DNA of 6,562 nucleotides from Actinomyces sp. ICM47. Lineage in GTDB: Bacteria; Actinomycetota; Actinomycetes; Actinomycetales; Actinomycetaceae. The stretch lies in NCBI RefSeq assembly GCF_000278725.1, contig NZ_ALCA01000030.1, forward strand, positions 1 through 6,562, written 5' to 3'. This document shows, in pieces, positions 1 to 6,562 of this stretch; the stretch's first letter is position 1; every line of letters begins with the position of its first letter. The notes beneath the pieces were generated by a model that was not told the origin of the DNA, did no database searches, and saw only the letters and a program-made list of their open reading frames with translations. A program made the translations under genes and the position numbers.

Positions 1-45
1 CAGCCCACCGGCTGCTCCCGCCCGTCACGAATGCTCGACCTGCGG

Positions 46-1707
<1,662 letters not shown>

Positions 1708-1743
1708 TCATGGGGGGAGCCGCGGGGTGCCACCACCCAGCTT

Positions 1744-3015
1744 TCAGGCGGCCCGCTGGGCGCGCGTGGAGGCCCCGGCCATCGCGGTTGCCCCGGTGAC
1801 TGTCAAGTAGATGGGGGCGGCACCCCGCGCGAGCATGCGGGCGGCGGTCAGGGCGTCGGGACGCCCTTCCCACACGCGCATGGAGACGGACCCGTCAGGC
1901 GCGATCTCGTGGATCCAGCGGCCCATTCCGGCGCGTGCGTGGGAGTCGGCCCAGGCAACGGCGCGCGCGTAGTCGACGGCGAGGTCTTCGGCGAGGTCAG
2001 GGACGACCAGTTCAGCGAGGACGCGGGCGGCGCTGGCGGCCTCGCACACGACCCAGTGCATACGTTCGGGCGCGACGACGATGCCGGTGGAGTCGAGGGT
2101 GTAGACGATGCCGCCGACACCGTCCTCGGTCCATCCGTCGGCGTGGGCGCGTTCATACAGGGAGATGGCGGTGTCGAGCATCCACGGCCCGGGGGTTTCA
2201 CCCATGTGGATGAGGATGGCGCAGACTTGCCCGATGAGGCGCGCGGCCTTGAAGCCGAGGCCGGGCAGGGTATCGCCGGGTCGGATGAGTTCGAGCGGGG
2301 GCTGGTCGCAGGTCGCGGGCAGGGGTCGCCATTCCTCGTCGAAGAGGTCGGGCAGGGCGAAGCCCGAGCGGGCGGCATTCTCCCCGACGAGGCGCAGGAT
2401 AGAGCGGGCGCGGTCGAACCACACGCGGTTCGAGGTGGCTTCCCAGGCGGCCAGGTATGACTGGGCGGTGTCGAGGTTGGTGGAGAGGCGTCGCAGGGGC
2501 GAGCACACCTCGGTGGCCGCGTCGATTTCTTCGCGCACAGCACCGTAGGAGGGGTCCCACCAGCGCTGGTCTTGGTCTTTCTCGAGGTCCGCGAGAAGGT
2601 CGGCGGCCTCGGAGTGCCCGGCCATGAGGGCGGCTGCGGCAGCGCCGATCATCGCGGACTGGGCACGCTGGGACAGGACAGAGCGGGGCACGGGGATCGC
2701 GCTGGTTTCGGAGGTGGGGACTACCTCGGAGTACCAGCTGCCGTTGGCGGCGCGCAGGGGACCGGTCAGGGCGGCGAGGCCGTGGGACACCAGGTGGGAC
2801 GCGCCCTCGATTCCGCGCATTTGCGCGAGTGCGAACACGTGGGTCATGCGCGCGCTGATGCGTGCGTCGAGGGGACGTCCAAGGTCGACCTGACCGTCGG
2901 CGCGCAGGAAAGCGTAGCCAACCCGGGCTTTCGAGCGGGACGCGAAGGCAACGAGCGCGTCGAAGTCGGCGTCGAAGGCGCGGCGTAGATCCTCATTGTT
3001 CCAGGGGGCGTTCAT
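1744..3015 (-). CDS. AGE/YihS-fold protein, probable pseudoenzyme
   Basis: A 423-residue protein that aligns by hand along nearly its whole length with the N-acylglucosamine 2-epimerase / YihS aldose-ketose isomerase family (alpha/alpha-barrel). Landmarks are ISARMTHVFALA (53-64), WEATSN (191-196), WFDRA (199-203), ARLIGQ (258-263), HWVVCEA (320-326) and RVWEGRPD (380-387). Against E. coli YihS recalled from memory, Arg55 is kept (Arg56), as are the Trp and Glu of the RWPIVEA segment (Trp321, Glu325). His176, His248, Glu251 and His383 are replaced by Asp182, Leu253, Lys256 and Thr390. Sugar isomerase or epimerase activity is therefore doubtful; a binding or regulatory role is possible but unproven. 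The Met at 3015 was chosen because AGGAG lies 7 nt upstream; an ATG ten codons earlier (3045) lacks comparable support. No signal peptide or membrane segment is evident. It lies 118 bp after merR and 174 bp before guaB. Confidence 0.8.
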   Translation of the reverse strand: MNAPWNNEDLRRAFDADFDALVAFASRSKARVGYAFLRADGQVDLGRPLDARISARMTHVFALAQMRGIEGASHLVSHGLAALTGPLRAANGSWYSEVVPTSETSAIPVPRSVLSQRAQSAMIGAAAAALMAGHSEAADLLADLEKDQDQRWWDPSYGAVREEIDAATEVCSPLRRLSTNLDTAQSYLAAWEATSNRVWFDRARSILRLVGENAARSGFALPDLFDEEWRPLPATCDQPPLELIRPGDTLPGLGFKAARLIGQVCAILIHMGETPGPWMLDTAISLYERAHADGWTEDGVGGIVYTLDSTGIVVAPERMHWVVCEAASAARVLAELVVPDLAEDLAVDYARAVAWADSHARAGMGRWIHEIAPDGSVSMRVWEGRPDALTAARMLARGAAPIYLTVTGATAMAGASTRAQRAA

Positions 3016-3022
3016 GACTGTT

Positions 3023-3027
3023 CTCCT
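3023..3027 (-). promoter_or_regulatory. Ribosome binding site of the AGE-fold gene
   Basis: AGGAG on the minus strand, with a 7-nt gap (3022-3016) to the ATG at 3015. It decides the start in favour of the internal Met over the in-frame ATG at 3045. Confidence 0.7.
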
Positions 3028-3108
3028 GCCTGTCCGTACCCTCACGGTACCACCTGACCAGGACTCTTGGCGCGAACGCGCACCCCGCGTGGGCGGTCAG
3101 TCAAACAT

Positions 3109-3124
3109 GAGGCCCGTCGGCCTC
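3109..3124 (-). terminator. Possible weak terminator after merR
   Basis: On the minus strand GAGGCC, loop GACG, GGCCTC form a 6-bp perfect hairpin starting 9 nt after the merR stop codon. The 3' flank is ATGTTTGAC, a poor U-tract. It could end merR transcripts, or only attenuate read-through into the AGE-fold gene. Confidence 0.35.
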
Positions 3125-3133
3125 GTCAAGGGG

Positions 3134-4054
3134 CTAGGACCGACCGACCAGTTGAAGGTCCGCCTGGGGTGCCAGGAGCGCGAGGGCTTCTTCGACGCAG
3201 GCGTTGATCGTGCGCACGCGCTGCACGTGGGGGGCCAGGATGTCGGGCGCGTCGGTGCCGACGATGATGGTGGGTCCACCGTAGCGGGAGATGAGTCCTT
3301 CGATGGTGTCGGCGCAGGCGGGGCCGCACCCCAGCACGATGGCGATGGCGGGCACGCCGGCGCGCACGTATTCGCGGAAGCGGTCGTCGGCGCACACGCC
3401 CCCGTAGTGTTCGCTGGACAGGACGCGCACGTCGCAGCCGTACCAGGCCAGGGCGACGCCGATGACCTGGGCGGGCGTCTCGTGGAGTGCGTCGGTGATC
3501 AGGGCGACGCGGTCACCGCCGACGAAGGAGCGGGCAGGGCGCGAGAGGTGGACGGAGCGGCACACGCGCTGGAAAGCGTTGAGCAGCATGAGCGCGGGTG
3601 GGGCACCGACGGGGTCCCCACCCGGGGTGGTGCGCAGGGCTTTGAGGGTGGGTTCGACGAAGCGCGACCACGTGTGGACGAGGCCGTGGCTGGCGACGGT
3701 CGCTTCGAGAGCGTCCTCGAGGCGGGAGATATCGTCGGAGAGAACGATGGAACGTAGCTGGGACGCGGTGACGTGTCCGGCGTTGGGATGAGCGGCGATG
3801 TCGGAAAGGGCGCGCTTGGCGGCCTCGGCGGCGGGGAGGCCCGCGTGCAGGTGGTTGACCATGGCCCGTAGGCGCTCGACGTCTTCTGGCTGGTAGCGGC
3901 GGCGTGAGCCGGCCTCGCGCCTGGCAGGGCCGAGGCCGTAGCGCCGTTCCCAGGTTCGAAGCGTGGAGGCGGAGACGCCGAGTTCGTCGGCGACGGAGGA
4001 CACGGTGCGGGAACGGTCGGCGTGCGCAACGTGCGTAAGGATCGCTCGCGGCAT
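3134..4054 (-). CDS. MerR-type regulator with degenerate cobalamin-binding-like domain
   Basis: A 306-residue predicted DNA-binding regulator. Residues 17-66 form a MerR winged helix: TVSSVADELGVSASTLRTWE, then RRYGLGPARREAGSRRRYQ, of the CarA/CarH/LitR type. Residues about 100-170 resemble the helical-bundle half of a CarH-type B12 module, and 180-295 resemble its Rossmann half (DRVALITDALHETPAQVIGV, then AWYGCDVRVL). By hand alignment the W-x9-EH motif is lost (Pro144; Ala154-Leu155). Only His survives of DxHxxG, in ALHETP (189-194, His191). It may bind cobalamin atypically, bind another ligand, or bind nothing. The start has a strong GGGGAGG sequence just upstream. It diverges from the WhiB-family gene across 290 bp with shared symmetric elements, so it may control both itself and that gene; this is inference. 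The MerR class is secure; ligand and targets are unknown. Confidence 0.85.
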   Translation of the reverse strand: MPRAILTHVAHADRSRTVSSVADELGVSASTLRTWERRYGLGPARREAGSRRRYQPEDVERLRAMVNHLHAGLPAAEAAKRALSDIAAHPNAGHVTASQLRSIVLSDDISRLEDALEATVASHGLVHTWSRFVEPTLKALRTTPGGDPVGAPPALMLLNAFQRVCRSVHLSRPARSFVGGDRVALITDALHETPAQVIGVALAWYGCDVRVLSSEHYGGVCADDRFREYVRAGVPAIAIVLGCGPACADTIEGLISRYGGPTIIVGTDAPDILAPHVQRVRTINACVEEALALLAPQADLQLVGRS

Positions 4055-4145
4055 GGCTCCTCCCCTCTGTGCGCCTGCGTACGCTTACAGATTCTTGTCT
4101 GTCAGGCCCGGAGACGCCACAGGAACGGGTGCGTTACACCTCTCA

Positions 4146-4174
4146 AAGTTATTCAAAAAGTTGTTCATTGTTCA
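4146..4174 (-). promoter_or_regulatory. Candidate merR promoter
   Basis: Minus strand: TGAACA (4174-4169), a 17-bp spacer, and TAACTT (4151-4146). This is a moderate match to the housekeeping sigma consensus and would give a leader of about 85 nt. The -10 overlaps the left arm of the 10-bp inverted repeat at 4147-4156, and the -35 lies within a tandem repeat of TTGTTCA (plus strand). Predicted from spacing and base match only. Confidence 0.35.
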
Positions 4175-4260
4175 TTCAGTGCGTCCATCTCAGTTTTTCC
4201 GTATTTCCACTGCCCAGGACGCCGCTCCATGAGAACTGGCTCATACTTCTGACAAGAGCC

Positions 4261-4290
4261 TTGAATAACTACCGCACAAGTGTCTATCCT
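4261..4290 (+). promoter_or_regulatory. Candidate promoter of the WhiB-family gene
   Basis: TTGAAT (4261-4266), an 18-bp spacer, and TATCCT (4285-4290) make a reasonable -35/-10 pair. The predicted start is near 4297, giving a leader of about 48 nt. The -35 box lies inside the right arm of the 10-bp inverted repeat, so a protein bound there would contact the promoter directly. Confidence 0.55.
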
Positions 4291-4301
4291 TGCGGACATC
4301 G

Positions 4302-4322
4302 TGTGCCGAAAATGTCGGCACG
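4302..4322 (+). promoter_or_regulatory. Stem-loop in the WhiB-family gene leader
   Basis: GTGCCGA (4303-4309), loop AAATG, TCGGCAC (4315-4321): a 7-bp perfect stem, extendable by one T-G pair. It starts only a few bases after the predicted transcription start and ends 10 nt before the AAGGAGG ribosome binding site (4332-4338). It may be a 5'-end stabilising hairpin, a protein site on the RNA, or a DNA dyad operator. Confidence 0.5.
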
Positions 4323-4344
4323 ACAGACAAGAAGGAGGCACCCA

Positions 4345-4641
4345 ATGACTGACGTCTCCCGTCTGCCCGGCCCCATGATCGACGCGTGGGAATGGCAGTA
4401 CGAAGCGGCGTGCCGAGACCTGGACACCGAGCTGTTCTTCCATCCCGAGGGTGAGCGCGGCTCCACGCGTCGGCGTCGCGCTGCGAACGCCAAGGCGATT
4501 TGCGCTACCTGCCCGGTGATCGAGCAGTGCCGGTCCTATGCTCTGGCCGCCCAGGAGCCCTACGGCATCTGGGGTGGAATGACCGAGGAAGAACGTCGCG
4601 AGGAGATCCGCTCCTCCGGACGTGGACGTCGCGTGTCCTGA
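4345..4641 (+). CDS. whiD: WhiB-family Fe-S regulator, WhiD/WhiB3 type
   Basis: A 98-residue actinobacterial WhiB-like protein that carries an oxygen- and NO-sensitive [4Fe-4S] cluster. Members act on transcription, usually by binding region 4 of the primary sigma factor. The four cluster cysteines are Cys23, Cys53, Cys56 and Cys62 (C-x29-C-x2-C-x5-C). The family turn GIWGG is at 74-78, followed by a basic tail (SGRGRR, 91-96) expected to contact DNA. The N-terminus (SRLPGP at 5-10, WEWQ, AACR, then LFFHPEGERG at 30-39) closely resembles Streptomyces WhiD as recalled. Neighbouring guaB and groES support the WhiD/WhiB3 assignment. AAGGAGG lies 6 nt before the ATG; an in-frame extension to 4069 runs through the promoter and is not credible. 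Its transcript is closed by the hairpin at 4660-4694. Family certain; subgroup likely. Confidence 0.96.
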   Translation: MTDVSRLPGPMIDAWEWQYEAACRDLDTELFFHPEGERGSTRRRRAANAKAICATCPVIEQCRSYALAAQEPYGIWGGMTEEERREEIRSSGRGRRVS

Positions 4642-4659
4642 TCACGCAAACGAAGTGCC

Positions 4660-4694
4660 GGTGCGGCATCGCCACCGCGATGCCGCACCATTTT
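4660..4694 (+). terminator. Intrinsic terminator after the WhiB-family gene
   Basis: A 13-bp perfect stem, GGTGCGGCATCGC (4660-4672) with GCGATGCCGCACC (4677-4689) and loop CACC, followed by ATTTT. It begins 18 bp after the stop codon. The U-run is short but the stem is strong. It separates the WhiB-family transcript from the downstream thiol oxidoreductase gene, which then needs its own promoter or read-through. Confidence 0.85.
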
Positions 4695-4744
4695 AGTGCC
4701 CACAACTCGCCCGACACCTTGACCGACGTTCCCCGGGAGGACGC

Positions 4745-5563
4745 ATGACCACCAACGATTCCACGGCCTCGTCGACGGAGAAGAAAGCCGTCGCCGGGCA
4801 GGAAACGAACATCTACAAGACCCTCTTCATGGTCACCGCGCCGGTTACCGCCCTGCTTGCGGGCGCGTGCGTGTGGATGGGCGTCCAGCTCTCGTCCACC
4901 TCCCCGGCGAGCCAGGCAACGCCGGGAACCCCGGCGGCCTCCGCGCAGATGCCGTCGGCTGAGCAGAGCGCCGAACCCAGCCAGACGAATACGAACAACC
5001 TGGCGATCATGAACTCGTTCATGCGCCACGACCCGAACGATCAGCAGGCCAAGGGCGACGTCAACGCGCCCGTGACGATGGTCGTCTTCTCTGACTTCGC
5101 GTGCCCGTATTGCACGAAGTTCGCCCGCGAGATCGACCCGGCGCTGACCGACCTCGTGGAGGACGGCACGCTGCGCGTCGAGTGGTACGACCTGGCGCAG
5201 ATCACCGACTCCTCTCCCCTGGCGGCCCAGGCGGGTCTCGCGGCGGCCGAGCAGGGTAAGTTCTGGGAGTTCCACGACGTCGTCTACGCGGCGGCGGACC
5301 CGACCGGACACCCCCAGTACTCCGAGCAGGCCCTCGTCGACTTCGCGCAAACGGCCGGGGTGCCCGACCTGGACAAGTTCCGCACGACGATGCTCGCCGA
5401 CCACACCGTCACCAAGGTGAAGTCCGCCAAGGAGCAGGCGCACCAGGCCGGTATCACGGGCACGCCCACCATGTTCATTAACAAGGCGTACATTCCCGGG
5501 TTCCGCGACGCCGCCTACGTGCGCAACACCGTGCTGGCGCAGCTGGCCGAGACGGCGTCCTGA
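4745..5563 (+). CDS. Membrane-anchored DsbA-family thiol oxidoreductase
   Basis: A 272-residue protein of the DsbA / Thioredoxin_4 family, expected to make or rearrange disulphides in exported proteins on the outer face of the membrane. Residues 1-25 are short and polar. One hydrophobic segment at about 26-48 should act as an uncleaved signal anchor. Residues 50-85 form a Ser/Ala/Pro/Gln/Thr-rich linker. The thioredoxin-fold domain follows: GDVNAPVTMVVFSDFACPYC (104-123) with active site CPYC (120-123), the helical insertion, then GITGTPTMFIN (236-246) with the cis-proline Pro241. GGGAGG lies 4 nt upstream of the ATG. The gene follows the WhiB-family gene by 103 bp but is separated from it by a terminator. 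MdbA, the main oxidase of Actinomyces oris, is recalled as CPHC, so this CPYC protein may be an additional oxidoreductase. Physiological substrate unknown. Confidence 0.92.
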   Translation: MTTNDSTASSTEKKAVAGQETNIYKTLFMVTAPVTALLAGACVWMGVQLSSTSPASQATPGTPAASAQMPSAEQSAEPSQTNTNNLAIMNSFMRHDPNDQQAKGDVNAPVTMVVFSDFACPYCTKFAREIDPALTDLVEDGTLRVEWYDLAQITDSSPLAAQAGLAAAEQGKFWEFHDVVYAAADPTGHPQYSEQALVDFAQTAGVPDLDKFRTTMLADHTVTKVKSAKEQAHQAGITGTPTMFINKAYIPGFRDAAYVRNTVLAQLAETAS

Positions 5564-5610
5564 GACTGCGGGCGACGCGGCCCGCGCAGCGCCCGGCACA
5601 TCATACGTAC

Positions 5611-5651
5611 ACGGGGGCGGCCCGGAAGAATTCCTTCCGGGCCGCCCCCGT
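5611..5651. terminator. Bidirectional hairpin between dsbA-like gene and groES
   Basis: An 18-bp perfect inverted repeat, 5611-5628 with 5634-5651, around loop AATTC and very rich in G and C. It lies between two convergent genes, 47 bp after the dsbA-like stop and 22 bp after the groES stop. Neither flank has a U-tract, so it would act as a U-less terminator or an RNA 3'-end stabiliser for both transcripts. A smaller stem, GCGGGC (5568-5573) with GCCCGC (5580-5585), precedes it on the dsbA-like side. Confidence 0.8.
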
Positions 5652-5673
5652 AGCGTTCAGTGTGCGAAGGCGC

Positions 5674-5970
5674 TCAGCGCTCCACAACCGCCAGCACGTC
5701 GCGCGAGGACAGGATCTGGAACTCCTGGCCCTCGTACTTGACCTCGGTGCCGCCGTAGCGCGAGTAGATAACCACGTCGCCAACCTTGACGTCGACGGGA
5801 ATACGGTTGCCCTTGTCGTCCACGCGGCCGGGGCCCACGGCGATAACTTCGCCTTCCTGCGGCTTCTCCTTGGCGGTATCCGGAATAACCAGGCCGGAGG
5901 CGGTGGTCTGCTCGGCCTCAACCTGGCGGATGACGATGCGGTCCTCGAGGGGCTTAATGGAGATCGACAT
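5674..5970 (-). CDS. groES: Co-chaperonin GroES (Cpn10)
   Basis: A 98-residue GroES that forms the heptameric lid of the GroEL folding chamber in the cytosol. The family pattern is complete: [10 protein letters not shown] near the N-terminus (6-15), a mobile loop around 21-37 ([20 protein letters not shown]), VIAVGPG (42-48), [20 protein letters not shown] (63-82) and the C-terminal [11 protein letters not shown]. The start has AAAGGGAG five nt upstream. No groEL follows: the gene is closed by a strong hairpin and then meets a convergent gene, so GroES must be made separately from GroEL. The promoter carries a CIRCE element, implying heat-shock repression by HrcA. Length and sequence are ordinary for the family. 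Confidence 0.98.
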   Translation of the reverse strand: MSISIKPLEDRIVIRQVEAEQTTASGLVIPDTAKEKPQEGEVIAVGPGRVDDKGNRIPVDVKVGDVVIYSRYGGTEVKYEGQEFQILSSRDVLAVVER

Positions 5971-6074
5971 TGTCGCTCCCTTTCTTCTGTGTCACGAAGG
6001 TGCTCGTCCTTTCCCTGCCGTCGCGGGGGTCAGGTGCAGGACCGGTCGCGGGGCGATCCCGCGTTTCCTCTTCG

Positions 6075-6104
6075 AGTGTAGTTGCGCTCCTGGCACTCGG
6101 GCAA
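6075..6104 (-). promoter_or_regulatory. groES: Predicted groES promoter
   Basis: Minus strand: TTGCCC (6104-6099), an 18-bp spacer, and TACACT (6080-6075). The predicted start is near 6068, giving a leader of about 98 nt. The -35 box lies inside the CIRCE spacer, so HrcA on CIRCE would block sigma binding. Confidence 0.55.
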
Positions 6105-6116
6105 CCCGAGTGCCAG
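6090..6116. promoter_or_regulatory. CIRCE operator (HrcA site)
   Basis: CTGGCACTC, nine bases, GAGTGCCAG: a perfect 9-9-9 inverted repeat. It matches the CIRCE consensus TTAGCACTC-N9-GAGTGCTAA except at the two outer bases of each arm and the third base, with symmetry kept. The spacer GGGCAACCC is itself partly self-complementary and extends the dyad to 12 bp around CAA. It sits 120-146 bp upstream of the groES start codon. Confidence 0.93.
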
Positions 6117-6231
6117 CAGGTTCACCGAGGGCGATTCGTCCGCCGTCCATTTATGCAATCGAGCGCGCACCCGCCGCTTCGCGAGCGTGCCGGTGACGGC
6201 CTCGCCGCGCCAGAGATGGGACAATGGCCCG
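6117..6231. other. Spacer between CIRCE and methyltransferase
   Basis: Beyond the candidate -10 box at 6220-6225, no gene, repeat or hairpin that I can support lies here. The two genes are transcribed divergently from this region. Confidence 0.5.
6220..6231 (+). promoter_or_regulatory. Possible -10 box for a leaderless methyltransferase mRNA
   Basis: GACAAT (6220-6225) is followed by GGCCCG and then the GTG at 6232, a spacing equal to that at guaB. The first base of the -10 is not T, and no clear -35 or Shine-Dalgarno sequence is visible, so support is moderate. Confidence 0.4.
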
Positions 6232-6562
6232 GTGAACACCTTGACCCCGATCCTGTCCTCGCCCGGCTGGGAGCTGCTGGAGTCTCTCCAAGCCCGCCAG
6301 GAGACCAACCCAATGCCGCTGCGCGAGCTGGGGGCCGCCCTGCGCGCCTCGGGCATCGAGGCTGACCTGGCTGCCGCAGTCCTCACACAGCTGGCCCTAC
6401 GCCAGGCAGCGCGCGCCAAGTTTGGCCCGTTCGCCTCACACATGGTGTTCACGCGCGACGGGCTGGAGCAGGCGACGCGTCTGGTGGTGGCGGCGCGCCA
6501 CGCGCAGCGCTTCCGCGCCTCGGGGGCGAGGCGGGTGGCGGATCTGGGCTGCGGGATCGGCG
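6232..6562 (+). CDS. SAM-dependent methyltransferase, THUMP-like family (5' part)
   Basis: The first 110 codons of a gene cut by the window end. The product begins MNTLTPILSSPGWELLESLQ, then has a helical region (residues about 28-62), the segment AKFGPFASHMVFTRDGLEQA (about 63-82) and TRLVVAARHAQRF. It ends at RVADLGCGIG, which is motif I of class I SAM methyltransferases (the SAM-binding glycine loop). This combination is typical of the actinobacterial class I methyltransferases annotated with a THUMP-like domain, probably RNA-directed; that role is inferred. The GTG at 6232 was chosen for the likely leaderless promoter and fit to the family N-terminus. In-frame GTGs at 6187 and 6193 are alternatives and have no better ribosome site. 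Substrate unknown. Confidence 0.8.
   Translation, partial: MNTLTPILSSPGWELLESLQARQETNPMPLRELGAALRASGIEADLAAAVLTQLALRQAARAKFGPFASHMVFTRDGLEQATRLVVAARHAQRFRASGARRVADLGCGIG

Larger units (their letters stand above)
4092..4333. repeat. Nested inverted repeats in the merR/whiB divergent region
   Basis: The outer arms are a perfect 12-bp inverted repeat: TTCTTGTCTGTC at 4092-4103 and GACAGACAAGAA at 4322-4333. The inner arms are a perfect 10-bp inverted repeat: AGTTATTCAA at 4147-4156 and TTGAATAACT at 4261-4270. Their centres, 4212.5 and 4208.5, nearly coincide. Read towards either gene the order is the same: TTGAATAACT, then GACAGACAAGAA, then the ribosome binding site and start codon. Shared regulator sites or an inverted duplication of a promoter-leader segment would both explain this. 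The sequences are seen directly; the role is inferred. Confidence 0.75.

Noticed and set aside
1..14. CAGCC-CACC-GGCTG hairpin downstream of guaB
   Set aside because: A 5-bp stem at the window edge without a visible U-tract; it could be part of a terminator extending outside the window but cannot be judged.
1725..1738. Hairpin GGGTG-CCAC-CACCC as terminator of the AGE-fold gene
   Set aside because: The stem is only 5 bp and has no U-tract on the minus strand; too weak to call.
3076..3104. TTGACT (minus strand, 3104-3099) as -35 of an AGE-fold gene promoter
   Set aside because: No -10-like hexamer lies at 16-19 bp; the sequence there is GCGCGT.
4229..4260. Overlapping small stems ATGAG/CTCAT and GGCTC/GAGCC upstream of the whiB promoter
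   Set aside because: Each is only 5 bp and they lie upstream of the predicted transcription start, so an RNA switch is unlikely; chance is the simpler reading.
4069..4344. In-frame N-terminal extension of the WhiB-family gene
   Set aside because: It crosses the promoter and leader elements, while the ATG at 4345 has AAGGAGG at ideal spacing and begins the conserved WhiD-like N-terminus.
4165..4443. Small minus-strand open frame across the divergent region
   Set aside because: It overlaps the promoter and the start of the WhiB-family gene in antisense and shows no recognisable motif.
4853..4870. Lipoprotein signal in the DsbA-like protein (LLAGAC, Cys42)
   Set aside because: The -3 residue before Cys42 is Ala rather than Leu/Val/Ile, and the hydrophobic segment continues past the Cys, which fits a membrane anchor better.
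4505..5599. Long 364-codon open frame on the minus strand across the dsbA-like gene
   Set aside because: It is antisense to a clear DsbA-family gene, is rich in Arg/Gly/Val/His as expected for a shadow frame in GC-rich DNA, spans the WhiB terminator, and resembles no family.

Overview
The window is high-GC DNA and reads as actinobacterial chromosome. A WhiB-family Fe-S regulator is present, a family essentially confined to Actinobacteria. The IMP dehydrogenase and GroES look actinobacterial, and two genes appear to have leaderless starts. The overall character fits Actinomycetaceae (Actinomyces/Schaalia type), but that assignment is inference.

Layout, left to right. Three genes lie on the minus strand: guaB (46-1569), an AGE/YihS-fold protein that appears to have lost its catalytic residues (1744-3015), and a MerR-type regulator with a degenerate cobalamin-binding-like domain (3134-4054). 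A 290-bp divergent promoter region follows (4055-4344). It carries two nested perfect inverted repeats that share nearly the same axis. On the plus strand come a WhiD/WhiB3-like gene (4345-4641) with its own intrinsic terminator, then a membrane-anchored DsbA-like thiol oxidoreductase (4745-5563). A long hairpin (5611-5651) separates this from a convergent, stand-alone groES (5674-5970). The groES promoter carries a clear CIRCE operator (6090-6116), implying HrcA control. The window ends inside a plus-strand SAM-dependent methyltransferase with a THUMP-like family signature (from 6232).

How the genes relate: guaB, a WhiD/WhiB3-type gene and groES are also near neighbours in Mycobacterium and Streptomyces, so this is a rearranged form of an old actinobacterial neighbourhood rather than an acquired island. 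Housekeeping (guanine nucleotide synthesis, chaperonin) is mixed with stress and redox functions (WhiB Fe-S sensor, thiol oxidoreductase, heat-shock control). The least explained parts are the AGE-fold pseudoenzyme, the MerR protein beside it and the symmetric merR/whiB control region. No RNA genes, CRISPR arrays, insertion sequences or other mobile elements were seen.
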